NCBI GenBank assembly: GCA_031263725.1
Contig: JAISFF010000023.1
Coordinates: 1 to 38,300 of the forward strand
DNA length: 38,300 nt
DNA from: Lysobacteraceae bacterium
GTDB taxonomy: Bacteria > Pseudomonadota > Gammaproteobacteria > Xanthomonadales > Xanthomonadaceae
Reading direction: 5' to 3'
Part shown: positions 1-8,324 of the stretch, piece by piece
Layout of the letters: each line of letters starts with the position of its first letter
Position numbering within the stretch: position 1 is the stretch's first letter
Notes under the pieces: model-generated
Database searches by the model: none
What the model was told of the DNA's origin: nothing
Seen by the model: the letters and a program-made list of their open reading frames with translations, nothing else
Position numbers and translations under genes: made by a program

Positions 1-108
1 TGGATCAAGCACAAGCGTCGGTTATTGAATCGCTGGGAATTCCATCCGGAAAATTTCCTCGGGTTTGTGCAGGTTTCTGCGGTACTTCTACTGCTCAGGC
101 AATTTTGA
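1..108 (+). pseudogene. C-terminal fragment of an IS5-like transposase, cut by the window edge
   Basis: The frame starting at base 1 is open for 35 codons and stops with TGA at 106-108. The peptide has the spacing typical of the last residues of IS5-type DDE transposases: WIKHKRRLLNRWEFHPENF, then a hydrophobic stretch ending LLLLRQF. The family match is from recognising this pattern, not from a search. The upstream part, including the catalytic residues, lies outside the window, so I cannot say whether the element is intact. Bases 107-124, right at and after the stop, begin GAGATAGGTTCTA and are a plausible terminal inverted repeat of the same element. It marks the left side of the window as mobile DNA next to the decayed conjugation gene. 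Confidence 0.6.
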
Positions 109-328
109 GATAGGTTCTACTAAATTTCATTATGGCGGACTCACCAGGACAAAGAAAGAAAACAAATGGCTCGATTATTCATGAGCATATCAGGACATAT
201 TACTTCCAGATATTGAACATCCAACTGATTGTCCGGACGGTATCGCCTGGCTGGCTTTAATATATGAGACCTGCTAATCGAATATCGTCAATAAACAAAA
301 TCAGCCTGATTTAAAAATGCATTCATTA

Positions 329-493
329 CTACTGCCATGGATTCATTCCATTGCGTCCACCCCAGGACATCACAAGGAGAATGGCAACCGGGACAAATAC
401 CAACGCTGCCGCCGTACCAATAATCACGCCATGCGCCAAACCAAATAGCTTTGATGCAATGAATATCATGATAAACAACACAACAAGAAACAT
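329..493 (-). CDS. small two-helix membrane protein, unknown function (54 aa)
   Basis: An ATG at 493-491 opens a 54-codon frame ending TAG at 329-331. The protein is almost entirely hydrophobic in two segments: residues 1-13 (MFLVVLFIMIFIA) and about 20-43, separated by a short SKLFGLAHG turn, with a polar tail GGRNGMNPWQ. That is a plausible two-pass inner-membrane hairpin. A GTGAG lies about 11 bases upstream of the start as a weak ribosome site; the stronger GGAGG is too far away. The gene follows the broken virD4/traG gene by about 55 bases on the same strand, so it may be a last member of the same conjugation operon. I do not recognise a family. Chance hydrophobicity is possible because another frame here is also open. 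Confidence 0.45.
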   Translation of the reverse strand: MFLVVLFIMIFIASKLFGLAHGVIIGTAAALVFVPVAILLVMSWGGRNGMNPWQ

Positions 494-548
494 TAAGACG
501 AAATCTCACCACCGGCCTCCATTGACATGCAACCATTGATTCGACATC

Positions 549-2236
549 TCACTCAAAACGGACATCCAGAATCGTAACATCGGTTTTTGGCAGCAACCTC
601 AAGGTGAAATACTTCTCCTTGAAATATTTGATCTTCTCGCATATCACCGGATGCGGGAGGCCTTCGTATAAAAACACCTCCTTGTCGAATCCCATCGCCT
701 TGAGTTCCTGCGGCAGTATCAGCGCACGCCGCTCTTCCGACTCGCTCCGAGAAACCTCACGGCCACGGTTGGTGCTTTGCCTGCGTACCGTGGTATAGCC
801 GAGCATTTCCGAATAGTCGTTGGCATCGCGCTGTTCGCGTGGAGCGTAGACGATCTGCAAGGCGTGGTTGGTGATGATCGTCCTGGACACCTCCTTGCCG
901 TAGACCGCATCCAGTTGCGCCATGCTCTGGATGATCGGCAGCAGGCGAATGTTGTAGCCGGCCATGTAGCTGACCGCGCTGGCGATGATGCCCACCTTGC
1001 CGATGGCGGTGAATTCGTCCATCAACAGCAGGTACTGATGTTTCAGCTCCGGGTTGTTCCGCGGCAGCTCCTTGGTGTTCAGATTGATCAGCTGGCTGAA
1101 GAACAGGTTGATGATGAGCCGGCTCTCGGCCAGCTTGTTGGGCTGGATGCCGATATAAATGGTCATTTTCTTCTTGCGCACATCGGTGAGCAGGAAGTCG
1201 TCGCCGCTGGTGGCGGCGTCCAGAATCGGGTTGATGAACGGGTTCAACGGTTCCCTCAGCGTGCCCATGATCGAGGCGAAGGTTTCCTCCGCTTGTGAGA
1301 GCAGATTAGCGAAAGCCGTCTTCGCATTGTGGCTGAGAAATTCGCGTTCGGAGAGTTGAGTCAGATAGGGTTTGAGTTCGTTGCCATCGCCAGAGGATAG
1401 CCGGTATAGCTCGCCCAGGGTGGGAATGACCCATTTCTCTTTCGGGTGCTGCTGGCGACGCTGATGATCGAGGTTTTCGAACAGATACAAGGCAAAGGCC
1501 ATGAAGGCATTGCGGGCCTGGCTGATCCAGAATTTCTGCGTATCCGACCCGTCCGGATACAGCATCGCCGCAATGCTCATCAGATCGGAGACGCGGAAGG
1601 CCGGATCATCGGAGATATAACTGAAGGGGTTCCAGCGATGCGAGCGCCGGTCCTCGGCGAACGGATTGAACAGGAAGACTTCCTGCCCCTGGCTCTGGCG
1701 CCAGCCCGAGGTCAGGTCGAAATTCTCCTGCTTGATGTCCAGCACCACTACCGAGCCTTGATAGTCCAGCAGGTTCGGGATCACCACGCCGACCCCTTGC
1801 CCGACCGGGTCGGCGCGGCCAGGATCACGAACTGCTGCCCCGGCAGCCGCACCCGCTTGCCGCCAAACCTGCCGACGATGATGCCGGTGGGCGAGGCTTT
1901 GAACATCTCCTACCTGGCCAGATCGCCGCCGCTGGCGAAACGCACCCGACCATGCAAGGACCGGGAAGCAGGCCTGAACAGCGGCACCAGCAGAAGAACA
2001 TAGGCCAACAGTGGCAGGCCGAAACCGATGGCGCCGCCCAGTTTGATTTGCTTGGCGTAAGGCGCGACCTGGGGAAGGTGCAGCGCCTGGACGTACAGCC
2101 AATAGGTATTCCACGCTAGTGGCGCGTCCACTTTCAATAGCGTGATGGTCAGATAGCCGGATAGATAGAGTCCGGCCGCCGCTGTCATCGCCAGGCCGCA
2201 AACTGCAACCGCTGCTTTGATCTTCTTCCCGCCCAT
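549..2236 (-). pseudogene. virD4: type IV secretion coupling protein VirD4/TraG, inactivated by a nonsense codon and a frameshift
   Basis: The intact ancestor would have been a 562-residue VirD4/TraG ATPase that docks DNA-protein substrates to a conjugative type IV secretion channel at the inner membrane. The N-terminal part (start 2236, 108 codons) has two membrane segments and ends GGDLAR at a TAG (1910-1912), where the family usually continues with E-M-F. Reading through gives KASPTGIIVGRFGG and then the Walker A region PTRSGKG, where a G run (complement of CCCC at 1793-1796) is one base short; adding one G restores VGVVIPNLL and the rest of the protein. Walker B (LLLMDEF) and the C-terminal ATPase are intact to the stop at 549. 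Two independent lesions, one in the P-loop, indicate a dead gene, barring sequencing error. The other conjugation genes are absent from the window. Confidence 0.9.
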
Positions 2237-2259
2237 GTTGTCCCCGATCCGGCTCCCCT

Positions 2260-2278
2260 CGTTCGCACAAGGCGAACG
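2260..2278. repeat. small inverted repeat upstream of virD4 remnant
   Basis: CGTTCGC (2260-2266) pairs with GCGAACG (2272-2278) around a five-base ACAAG loop. It lies 24 bases upstream of the coupling-protein start. There is no T tract on either side, so it is not an obvious terminator. It could be an operator, a terminator relic or chance. Confidence 0.35.
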
Positions 2279-2449
2279 CTAGCAAGGCTATCAGAGAGCA
2301 GGGCCAGGCTCCCTCAGGCAGGGCCGGCGATCAGTGTAAGAATTTTCTGACAACAACACTTCAAAGGCGCTGCCCGATTAAGGAACCTCAATGTTCGCTC
2401 CTGGCCAGAATCAGCTCTTATTTCAACTACGCTTTCCGGTGAAACTACA

Positions 2450-2758
2450 TCAGCCGAGGCAGCACACAAACTGCCGGCAGCATGAAGAAGAAACCGGCTG
2501 CCAGATTCCGGCATCCTCCGGAGCGGGTCTCGATCGGACAGCGCGAAACGCCGGCGAAGGCGACAGCGCCAGGCACGCGCGCATCCACTTCGAGCTGCGC
2601 GCCTCTGCCGGCCTGATCGCGTTCGACCGGACGAAAACCCATAACCGTCGAATCACGCAATAGACGATGAGAGGGAGCCAGAAACAACCGAATACATGAT
2701 CGAACCGTAGCATCGCGCTCATGCAGGCGGCCGTGGCCAGAATCAGCGCGGCTGCCAT
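2450..2758 (-). CDS. possible small membrane protein downstream of pepA, or remnant (102 aa)
   Basis: An ATG at 2758 has GGAG about eight bases upstream and opens a 102-codon frame. The first 45 residues look like a real membrane protein: two hydrophobic helices, MAAALILATAACMSAML and VFGCFWLPLIVYCVIRRLW, separated by RFDH. The remaining half is low-complexity, rich in Arg, Ser, Pro and Cys, and looks like out-of-frame sequence, so the gene may be a truncated or frameshifted relic. It begins 59 bases after the pepA stop on the same strand. In related bacteria holC and valS commonly follow pepA; they are not seen here, which suggests the mobile DNA to the left replaced or displaced them. Family unknown. 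Confidence 0.35.
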   Translation of the reverse strand: MAAALILATAACMSAMLRFDHVFGCFWLPLIVYCVIRRLWVFVRSNAIRPAEARSSKWMRACLALSPSPAFRAVRSRPAPEDAGIWQPVSSSCCRQFVCCLG

Positions 2759-2816
2759 TCCCTTGCTCCGTCCAGGCGATCCCATTGATCTGCATGACGC
2801 GGTGCGCTTTTCCCGA

Positions 2817-4286
2817 TCACACCCGATCCATCAGCCATTGCGACAGCATTCCGACCGGGCGTCCGGTGGCCATGCCGTGCTTGCCGTCGCCGTTGGCGAC
2901 GCCGGCGATATCCAGGTGCGCCCAGCGCTGGCCTTCGGTGAAACGCGACAGGAAGCAACCGGCGGTGATCGCGCCACCCCAGCGGCCGCCGATGTTGCAG
3001 ACATCGGCGAAGGTCGAATCCAGCAGACTTTGGTATTCATCCCACAGCGGCAGGCGCCAGGTACGGTCGAACACGTTTTCGCCGGCGGCGACCAGTTCGT
3101 CGGCCAGGTCGTCGTGCTTGCTCATCAGGCCCGACGCGGCACGACCCAGCGCCACCATGCAGGCGCCCGTCAGCGTGGCGACATCGATCAGCGCCCGTGG
3201 CTGGAAGCGCTGCGCGTAGGTCAGCGCATCGCACAGGATCAGGCGGCCTTCGGCGTCGGTGTTGCCGACTTCGATGGTCCTGCCCGACATCGAGGTGATG
3301 ATGTCGGACGGCCGGTAGGCGTTGCCGTCGATGGCGTTCTCGACCGCCGGCACGACGGCGACCAGATTCAGCGGCAACTTCATCTTCACCGCCGCGACGA
3401 AGGCGCCCATGACGGTCGCGCCGCCGCACATGTCGTACTTCATTTCCTCGATGCCGCCCTGCACCTTCAGATTGACGCCGCCGGTATCGAAGGTGATGCC
3501 CTTGCCGACCAGCACATAGGGCTTGGCATCGCCGGCGCCATTCCACTTCAGCACGACCAGCCGCGGCCGGTTGGCGGAACCGCGCGCCACCGCCAGCAGC
3601 GCCCCCATGCCCAGCGCCTGCATCTGGCTCTCGTCCAGCGCCTCGGCCTCGGTGCCTTCGTGTCCGGCCGCGAACACCCGCGCCTGCTCGGCCAGATAGG
3701 CCGGCGTGCAGATGTTCGGCGGCAGGTTGCCCAGCTCGCGGGTGAAAGCGACTCCGGCCGCGATCGCCTGTCCCTGCGCCAGAGCGGCGGCATCGGCGCC
3801 GGCGATCGAAAGCTTCTGCGGGCCGGGCGCTTCGTTCTTCGGTTCGCGCACGGTCGCGCTGTAGCGATAGGCCGCATGATCGGCGGCGATCACTGCCTGG
3901 CGGATATTCCAGGCCTGGTCGCGCCCTTCGACCTGCAACTCGGCAAGCGTCAGCAGCACATCGGCGCTGGGGCCGTCCTTCAGGGCGGCGATGGCGCTGG
4001 TCACCGCTTTCAGATACTGCGCCGGACCGAACTTGGCGCGTTCGCCCAGACCCACCACCAGCACGCGCGGCGCGGCAACGCCGGGAAGGTCGTGCAGCAG
4101 CGTTGTCTGTCCGAGCTTGACGCCGATGTCGCCGCGCGCCCGCAACGCGGCAACGCGGCCGCCGGCCGCCCGGTCGAGCGCCTGCGCGGACGGCGACAAG
4201 GCCGGTTCAGCATAAATACCTACGATGATGCAGTGATGGGCCGCCGAGGCCGACACTGCTTGATTCAGAGTGAATTCCAGAGACAT
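2817..4286 (-). CDS. pepA: leucyl aminopeptidase PepA (cytosol aminopeptidase, M17)
   Basis: A 489-residue M17 aminopeptidase that removes N-terminal residues from peptides in the cytosol; E. coli PepA also binds DNA in plasmid-dimer resolution and pyrimidine control. The N-terminal macrodomain-like half (about 1-155) is followed by the di-metal peptidase domain. The family signature NTDAEGRL is at 342-349. Metal ligands are visible at K262, D267, D285, D344 and E346, with catalytic K274 and R348, all exactly eight residues before their E. coli positions. Length matches the family. It is transcribed divergently from lptF across 84 bases, an arrangement conserved in many gammaproteobacteria. 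No damage is seen. Confidence 0.97.
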   Translation of the reverse strand: MSLEFTLNQAVSASAAHHCIIVGIYAEPALSPSAQALDRAAGGRVAALRARGDIGVKLGQTTLLHDLPGVAAPRVLVVGLGERAKFGPAQYLKAVTSAIAALKDGPSADVLLTLAELQVEGRDQAWNIRQAVIAADHAAYRYSATVREPKNEAPGPQKLSIAGADAAALAQGQAIAAGVAFTRELGNLPPNICTPAYLAEQARVFAAGHEGTEAEALDESQMQALGMGALLAVARGSANRPRLVVLKWNGAGDAKPYVLVGKGITFDTGGVNLKVQGGIEEMKYDMCGGATVMGAFVAAVKMKLPLNLVAVVPAVENAIDGNAYRPSDIITSMSGRTIEVGNTDAEGRLILCDALTYAQRFQPRALIDVATLTGACMVALGRAASGLMSKHDDLADELVAAGENVFDRTWRLPLWDEYQSLLDSTFADVCNIGGRWGGAITAGCFLSRFTEGQRWAHLDIAGVANGDGKHGMATGRPVGMLSQWLMDRV

Positions 4287-4289
4287 TGA

Positions 4290-4318
4290 TCAGATTCCAT
4301 CGGCAAGTTCCGTACAAT
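4290..4318 (+). promoter_or_regulatory. candidate lptFG promoter
   Basis: In the 84-base pepA-lptF gap a good -10 box, TACAAT, sits at 4313-4318. The -35 position 17 bases upstream (4290-4295) is a poor match, so a sigma-70 promoter relying on its -10 or on an activator is likely. The start of transcription would be near 4325, giving a leader of about 45 bases before lptF. Confidence 0.35.
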
Positions 4319-4370
4319 CGCGGGGCATGAATCGTGCGCCGGACGTACCGGGCATGCCGCGAACCAATCC

Positions 4371-5480
4371 ATGAGTTTAGAACAACCTTTGCCGATGCCG
4401 AAGCTCGACCGCTATCTGCTGCACGATTTCACCCAGAGTTTCCTGGCCACCATGACCGTTCTGCTGGTGGTCAGCCTGGGCGGCGTGTTGGTCGACATTC
4501 TGGGCAATATCGCCGACGGCCGGCTGCCGGCGCGGCTGATGCTGTCGCAGTTGGGGCTGCAACTGCTGGTCTACCTGCCGCTGGTGCTGCCGTTGGCGCT
4601 GATGCTGGGACTGCTGCAATCGTTCAGCCGTCTCTATCGCGATTCGGAAATGGCCGTCATCAATGCGCTCGGCGTCGGCCCGCAGCGCTTGCTCAAACCC
4701 ATGCTGCTGCTGGTTGTGCCGGTCGTGGCGATGATCGCGGCCTGTTCCCTGTGGCTCGGCCCCTGGGCCAACCGTACCTCGGAGCGCCTGATCGAGGAGG
4801 CCAGCCGCAATCTGGTCATTTCGGGGCTGGAAGCGGGCCGCTTCACCAGCCTGCCCAATGGCGGAATCGTCTATGTGGATGCCATTTCCGAAGACGGCAG
4901 CAAGATGCAGAAGGTCTTTGCCCAGCGTTTCCAGGATAACGAGATCGACGTAATCACCGGCCAGACCGGAGAAATCTACTTCGAAACGCGCAACGACCGC
5001 TTCCTGCGCCTCAACGATGGTTTCCGCGTCCTCGGGCCGGTCGCTGGCGCGCTGGATTTCAAGCTGATGCGTTTCGCCCGCAACGATCTCGCCCTGCCGA
5101 TCAAGGGCGGCTCCGGCGAGGAACACCCGCCCGCGACGCTGACCACCCTGGCGCTGTTCAGCGATCCGCGCAGCGTCGTCGTGGCCGAACTGCATTCGCG
5201 CATCGCTCCGCCATTGCTGGCGCTGGCATTCGCGCTACTGACCCTGCCGCTGTCGCGCAGCTCGCCCCGCCAGCAGCGCTATGGGCGCATGTTGCTGGGC
5301 TTCCTGGCCTATCTGGTCTGCACCAATCTGACCTTCATCGGCGCCGGCGCGTTGGCCTCCGGCAAGATCCCCGCCGCGCTCGGCCTGTGGTGGCTGACCA
5401 TTCCGCTGCTGGTCCTGGCCACCTGGACCTATCTCAAAAACGGCCGCTTGCCGCGCCGCAAAAGGACCCGTACCGCATGA
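4371..5480 (+). CDS. lptF: LPS export ABC transporter permease LptF
   Basis: A 369-residue inner-membrane permease of the LptB2FG complex, which extracts lipopolysaccharide from the inner membrane and passes it to LptC and the Lpt bridge. The order of parts is typical: N-terminal LDRYLLHDFTQSF, three membrane helices (about 20-120), a periplasmic beta-jellyroll-like domain (about 130-265), then three C-terminal helices. The coupling-helix region SRLYRDSEMAVINALGVGP is clear. The start at 4371 lacks a good ribosome site; an in-frame ATG at 4395 (MPKLDRYL) is the alternative. The stop overlaps the lptG start as ATGA at 5477-5480, so the two subunits are translationally coupled. Confidence 0.95.
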   Translation: MSLEQPLPMPKLDRYLLHDFTQSFLATMTVLLVVSLGGVLVDILGNIADGRLPARLMLSQLGLQLLVYLPLVLPLALMLGLLQSFSRLYRDSEMAVINALGVGPQRLLKPMLLLVVPVVAMIAACSLWLGPWANRTSERLIEEASRNLVISGLEAGRFTSLPNGGIVYVDAISEDGSKMQKVFAQRFQDNEIDVITGQTGEIYFETRNDRFLRLNDGFRVLGPVAGALDFKLMRFARNDLALPIKGGSGEEHPPATLTTLALFSDPRSVVVAELHSRIAPPLLALAFALLTLPLSRSSPRQQRYGRMLLGFLAYLVCTNLTFIGAGALASGKIPAALGLWWLTIPLLVLATWTYLKNGRLPRRKRTRTA

Positions 5481-6580
5481 GCCTGCGTCCGCGCCTCTAC
5501 GATCTGTATATCGGCCGCGTGGTCCTGGCGACCATCCTGGCCACCTGGGCGGTGCTGGTCGGCATGGACATCGTCATCGCGCTCTCCAACGAAGTCAGCG
5601 ATTTCGGCAAGGGCAGCTACAACTTCTCCGCCGCCCTGGCCAATGTCAGCTACACCATTCCGCGCCGCGCCTACACGCTGTTCCCGACCGCCGCCGTGAT
5701 CGGCGCGCTGATGGGGCTGGGACAGCTGGCGGGCAGCTCCGAACTGACGGCGCTGCGCGCACTGGGCCTGTCGCGTCCGCGCCTGAGCATCTCGGTGGCC
5801 ATCACGCTGATGCTGCTGACCCTGCTCATGGTCGCCAGCGGCGAGACCCTGGGTCCTTGGGGCCAGCGCCAGGCGGATGCGCTCAAGCTGATGGCCAAGA
5901 CCCGCAACAGCATGGCCGTGGCGCGCTATTCCGGCATCTGGGCGCGTGAAGGCAATATCTTCCTCAACGCCGACGGCGGCGAGGAGCATTTCGAGAACCG
6001 CCGGCGGCAGGTGCGACTGAACAACATGCGCCTGTATCAACTGGACGAGAACGGGCGCCTGAGTTCGCTGACCCAGGCCGCCGTCGCCGAACACGAGAAC
6101 GACGGCTGGCGGCTCCGCGATGTCAGGAGAATCGAATTCGGCGAGCGCTCGGCCAGCGAGCAGCGCATACCCGAGCAGTACTGGGTTTCGAAGCTGGACG
6201 CGACCGAGCTAGCCTCGGGCGTCACCAAGCCGCGCAACCTGCCCGCCAGCGAATTGCGTGCCAGCATCGAATACCGCTCGCGCAACGGACTGGATGCGCG
6301 CGAATACGAGGATCTGTACTGGAGCCGCTGGTTCTATCCGTTCAATGTGCTGGCACTGTGCCTGGCCGCGATTCCGTTCGCGTTCGGCAGCCTGCGTAGC
6401 GGCGGCCTGGGCAAGCGACTGTTCCTCGGCATCGTTTTCGCATTGGCATTCTGGCTGCTGCAGATGCAGTTCGGCCGGCTGGCGGGCGCTTTCCATATCG
6501 ATTACCGGATCGCCTACGCCATTCCGCCGATACTGATGCTGCTGGTCTCCTGGCTACTGTTCCGGCGCCGCTCCAACTGA
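5477..6580 (+). CDS. lptG: LPS export ABC transporter permease LptG
   Basis: The partner permease of LptF, 367 residues, with the same 3 + 3 helix layout around a periplasmic domain. It starts RLYDLYIGRVVLATILATW and has the coupling segment LAGSSELTALRALGLSR expected for contact with the ATPase LptB, which is encoded elsewhere. The C-terminal helices end at a basic tail RRRSN. The start is the ATG that overlaps the lptF stop by ATGA. A perfect 13-base-pair hairpin 38 bases past its stop probably ends the operon. Confidence 0.95.
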   Translation: MSLRPRLYDLYIGRVVLATILATWAVLVGMDIVIALSNEVSDFGKGSYNFSAALANVSYTIPRRAYTLFPTAAVIGALMGLGQLAGSSELTALRALGLSRPRLSISVAITLMLLTLLMVASGETLGPWGQRQADALKLMAKTRNSMAVARYSGIWAREGNIFLNADGGEEHFENRRRQVRLNNMRLYQLDENGRLSSLTQAAVAEHENDGWRLRDVRRIEFGERSASEQRIPEQYWVSKLDATELASGVTKPRNLPASELRASIEYRSRNGLDAREYEDLYWSRWFYPFNVLALCLAAIPFAFGSLRSGGLGKRLFLGIVFALAFWLLQMQFGRLAGAFHIDYRIAYAIPPILMLLVSWLLFRRRSN

Positions 6581-6926
6581 CGCCGCATACCGGCATTCGA
6601 TCCGTATCGGTCGCGTATGAGGCGTTGCCGGCGGCCGGCAACGCCTCGTGTCTTCCGTTGGCGTCATCGAGCCGGAAGCACATCTGGCGGGTTATCCATA
6701 AAAGCCCGACGAACTGACCCGCACCACGACGGCGGAAGCAGCGGAAAACGGCGCACAAGGACCGGCAGGGCACGAATCGCACTGGAACTCCCGCAGACCT
6801 GCCGGAATCCGGGACGCGCAGGCGACGATAAAGAGCCGGCCCCTGACGGGTTCGGCGCTTCGGCGAACTCGCCCGCGCAGGCCGCCATCGCCCTGCATCT
6901 GAAACCGGACAGCGCGGCAAGCGCCG
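6581..6926. other. gene-free gap between convergent lptG and tyrS
   Basis: 346 bases with no convincing coding sequence; the frames open here have unlike-protein composition. It contains the strong hairpin at 6619-6647 and a second, loose inverted repeat, CCGGCAGG (6762-6769) with CCTGCCGG (6798-6805). Confidence 0.6.
6619..6647. terminator. bidirectional terminator-like hairpin between lptG and tyrS
   Basis: GAGGCGTTGCCGG (6619-6631) is a perfect 13-bp complement of CCGGCAACGCCTC (6635-6647) around a three-base loop. It lies between the converging lptG and tyrS genes. The T run after it is weak (GTGTCTTCC), so it may act with Rho or mainly protect 3' ends. Confidence 0.6.
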
Positions 6927-8183
6927 TCATTCGGCCACCAGCTTCACCCGCACAAACGTGCGCTTGCCGACCTGCAGCACGCCTTCGAATTCCGGCGCGA
7001 ACTGCCGTTGCGGGTCCTCCACGACCTCGCCCCGCACGCGCACGGCCTTCTCCTTGAGTTTGCGCATCGCCTCGGAATTGCTGGGCGTGAGACCGACCGC
7101 GGTCAGCAGTGCCGCAATGCGCAGGCCGCCGGCCGGAACCTTGACTTCCTGCAGCGGCAGCACCGACGTATCGCCCTGCCCGCTCACCACGGCTTCCCAA
7201 CCGGCGATCGCCTTCTCGGCGGCGGCGGCATCATAGAAACGGGTGACGAACTCGCGCGCCAGCTTCAGCTTCACTGCGCGCGGATTGAGCTGACCGGCTT
7301 CCACGTCGGCGCGCAGTTTCCCGGCTTCCGCCGCCGAAATTCCAAGGCTGAGCAATTCGATCCAGCGCCACATCAGTCCGTCGTCGACCTTCATGGTCTT
7401 GGTGACGATGTCGACCGGCGGCTCGCTGATACCGATGTAGTTGCCCAGCGATTTGGACATCTTCTGCACGCCATCCAGCCCCACCAGCAGCGGCATGGTC
7501 AGCACGATCTGCGGCGGCTGGCGGCCGTAGCTTTCCTGCAGGCCGCGACCGACCAGCAGATTGAATTTCTGATCGGTGCCGCCCAGTTCGACATCGGCCC
7601 GCAGCGCGATCGAGTCGTAGCCCTGCACCAGCGGATACAGGAACTCGTGAATCGCGATCGGCTGCTGCGAGGCATAGCGCTTGGAGAAATCGTCGCGTTC
7701 GAGCATGCGCGCGACGGTATGCTGCGCCGCCAGCTTGATCATGTCAGCGGCGGCCATCTTGCCGAACCACTCGGAATTGAAGCGCAGTTCGGTCTTTTCG
7801 CGGTCCAGCACTTTGTAAACCTGGTCCGCGTAGGTCTGCGCGTTGGCCAGGACATCCTCGCGCGACAACGGTTTGCGGGTGATGTTCTTGCCCGACGGAT
7901 CGCCGATCATGCCGGTGAAATCACCGATCAGGAAAATCACGGTATGCCCGAGATCCTGGAACTGGCGCATTTTCGTCAGCAGTACGGTATGCCCCAGATG
8001 CAGGTCCGGCGCGGTCGGATCGAACCCGGCCTTGACCCGGAGCGGACGCCCCAGTTTCAGGCGCGCTTCCAGATCCTCCAGCTTGAGGATCTCATCGGCG
8101 CCACGACCGATCAGAGCGAGATGTTCTTCTACAGAAAACAACGATGTACTCCCAGGTGGTGGAACGGCCGAAACAAACGTCAT
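6927..8183 (-). CDS. tyrS: tyrosyl-tRNA synthetase
   Basis: A class I aminoacyl-tRNA synthetase that charges tRNA-Tyr. From the ATG at 8183 it has 418 residues: catalytic Rossmann fold with HLGHT (62-66, the HIGH motif), the [14 protein letters not shown] segment, and KMSKS (241-245). The C-terminal 65 residues are an S4-type RNA-binding domain ([21 protein letters not shown]). An upstream in-frame ATG at 8237 would add 18 residues of unlikely composition, and a promoter-like sequence lies between the two, so 8183 is preferred. It is divergent from the M23 peptidase, an order I associate with Xanthomonadales. Confidence 0.95.
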   Translation of the reverse strand: MTFVSAVPPPGSTSLFSVEEHLALIGRGADEILKLEDLEARLKLGRPLRVKAGFDPTAPDLHLGHTVLLTKMRQFQDLGHTVIFLIGDFTGMIGDPSGKNITRKPLSREDVLANAQTYADQVYKVLDREKTELRFNSEWFGKMAAADMIKLAAQHTVARMLERDDFSKRYASQQPIAIHEFLYPLVQGYDSIALRADVELGGTDQKFNLLVGRGLQESYGRQPPQIVLTMPLLVGLDGVQKMSKSLGNYIGISEPPVDIVTKTMKVDDGLMWRWIELLSLGISAAEAGKLRADVEAGQLNPRAVKLKLAREFVTRFYDAAAAEKAIAGWEAVVSGQGDTSVLPLQEVKVPAGGLRIAALLTAVGLTPSNSEAMRKLKEKAVRVRGEVVEDPQRQFAPEFEGVLQVGKRTFVRVKLVAE

Positions 8184-8194
8184 GCGTAAACGCC

Positions 8195-8223
8195 ATGTTA
8201 AGTGCTGGTTAACCGCGATGCAA
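8195..8223 (-). promoter_or_regulatory. candidate tyrS promoter
   Basis: On the minus strand TTGCAT (8218-8223) and TAACAT (8195-8200) are separated by 17 bases, a fair sigma-70 promoter. Transcription would start near 8188, so the mRNA would be almost leaderless before the ATG at 8183, which fits the lack of a ribosome site there. Confidence 0.35.
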
Positions 8224-8250
8224 AGCCGATTTCCCATTCAGCTCAATGGT

Positions 8251-8279
8251 TTGACGCACACAGTTCACGCGACTATTTT
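8251..8279 (+). promoter_or_regulatory. sigma-70 promoter of the M23 peptidase gene
   Basis: TTGACG (8251-8256) and TATTTT (8274-8279) are separated by exactly 17 bases, a near-consensus promoter. It would give a leader of about 38 bases to the ATG at 8325, which is preceded by GAAGGA (8311-8316). Confidence 0.65.
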
Positions 8280-8324
8280 AGATCGGTCGTATTTTCTCCA
8301 TAAGTCTTGTGAAGGATAGTGCTG

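Noticed and set aside
2721..4289. A 522-codon open frame antisense to pepA
   Set aside because: His/Gln/Arg-rich shadow; pepA is conserved to the residue on the other strand.
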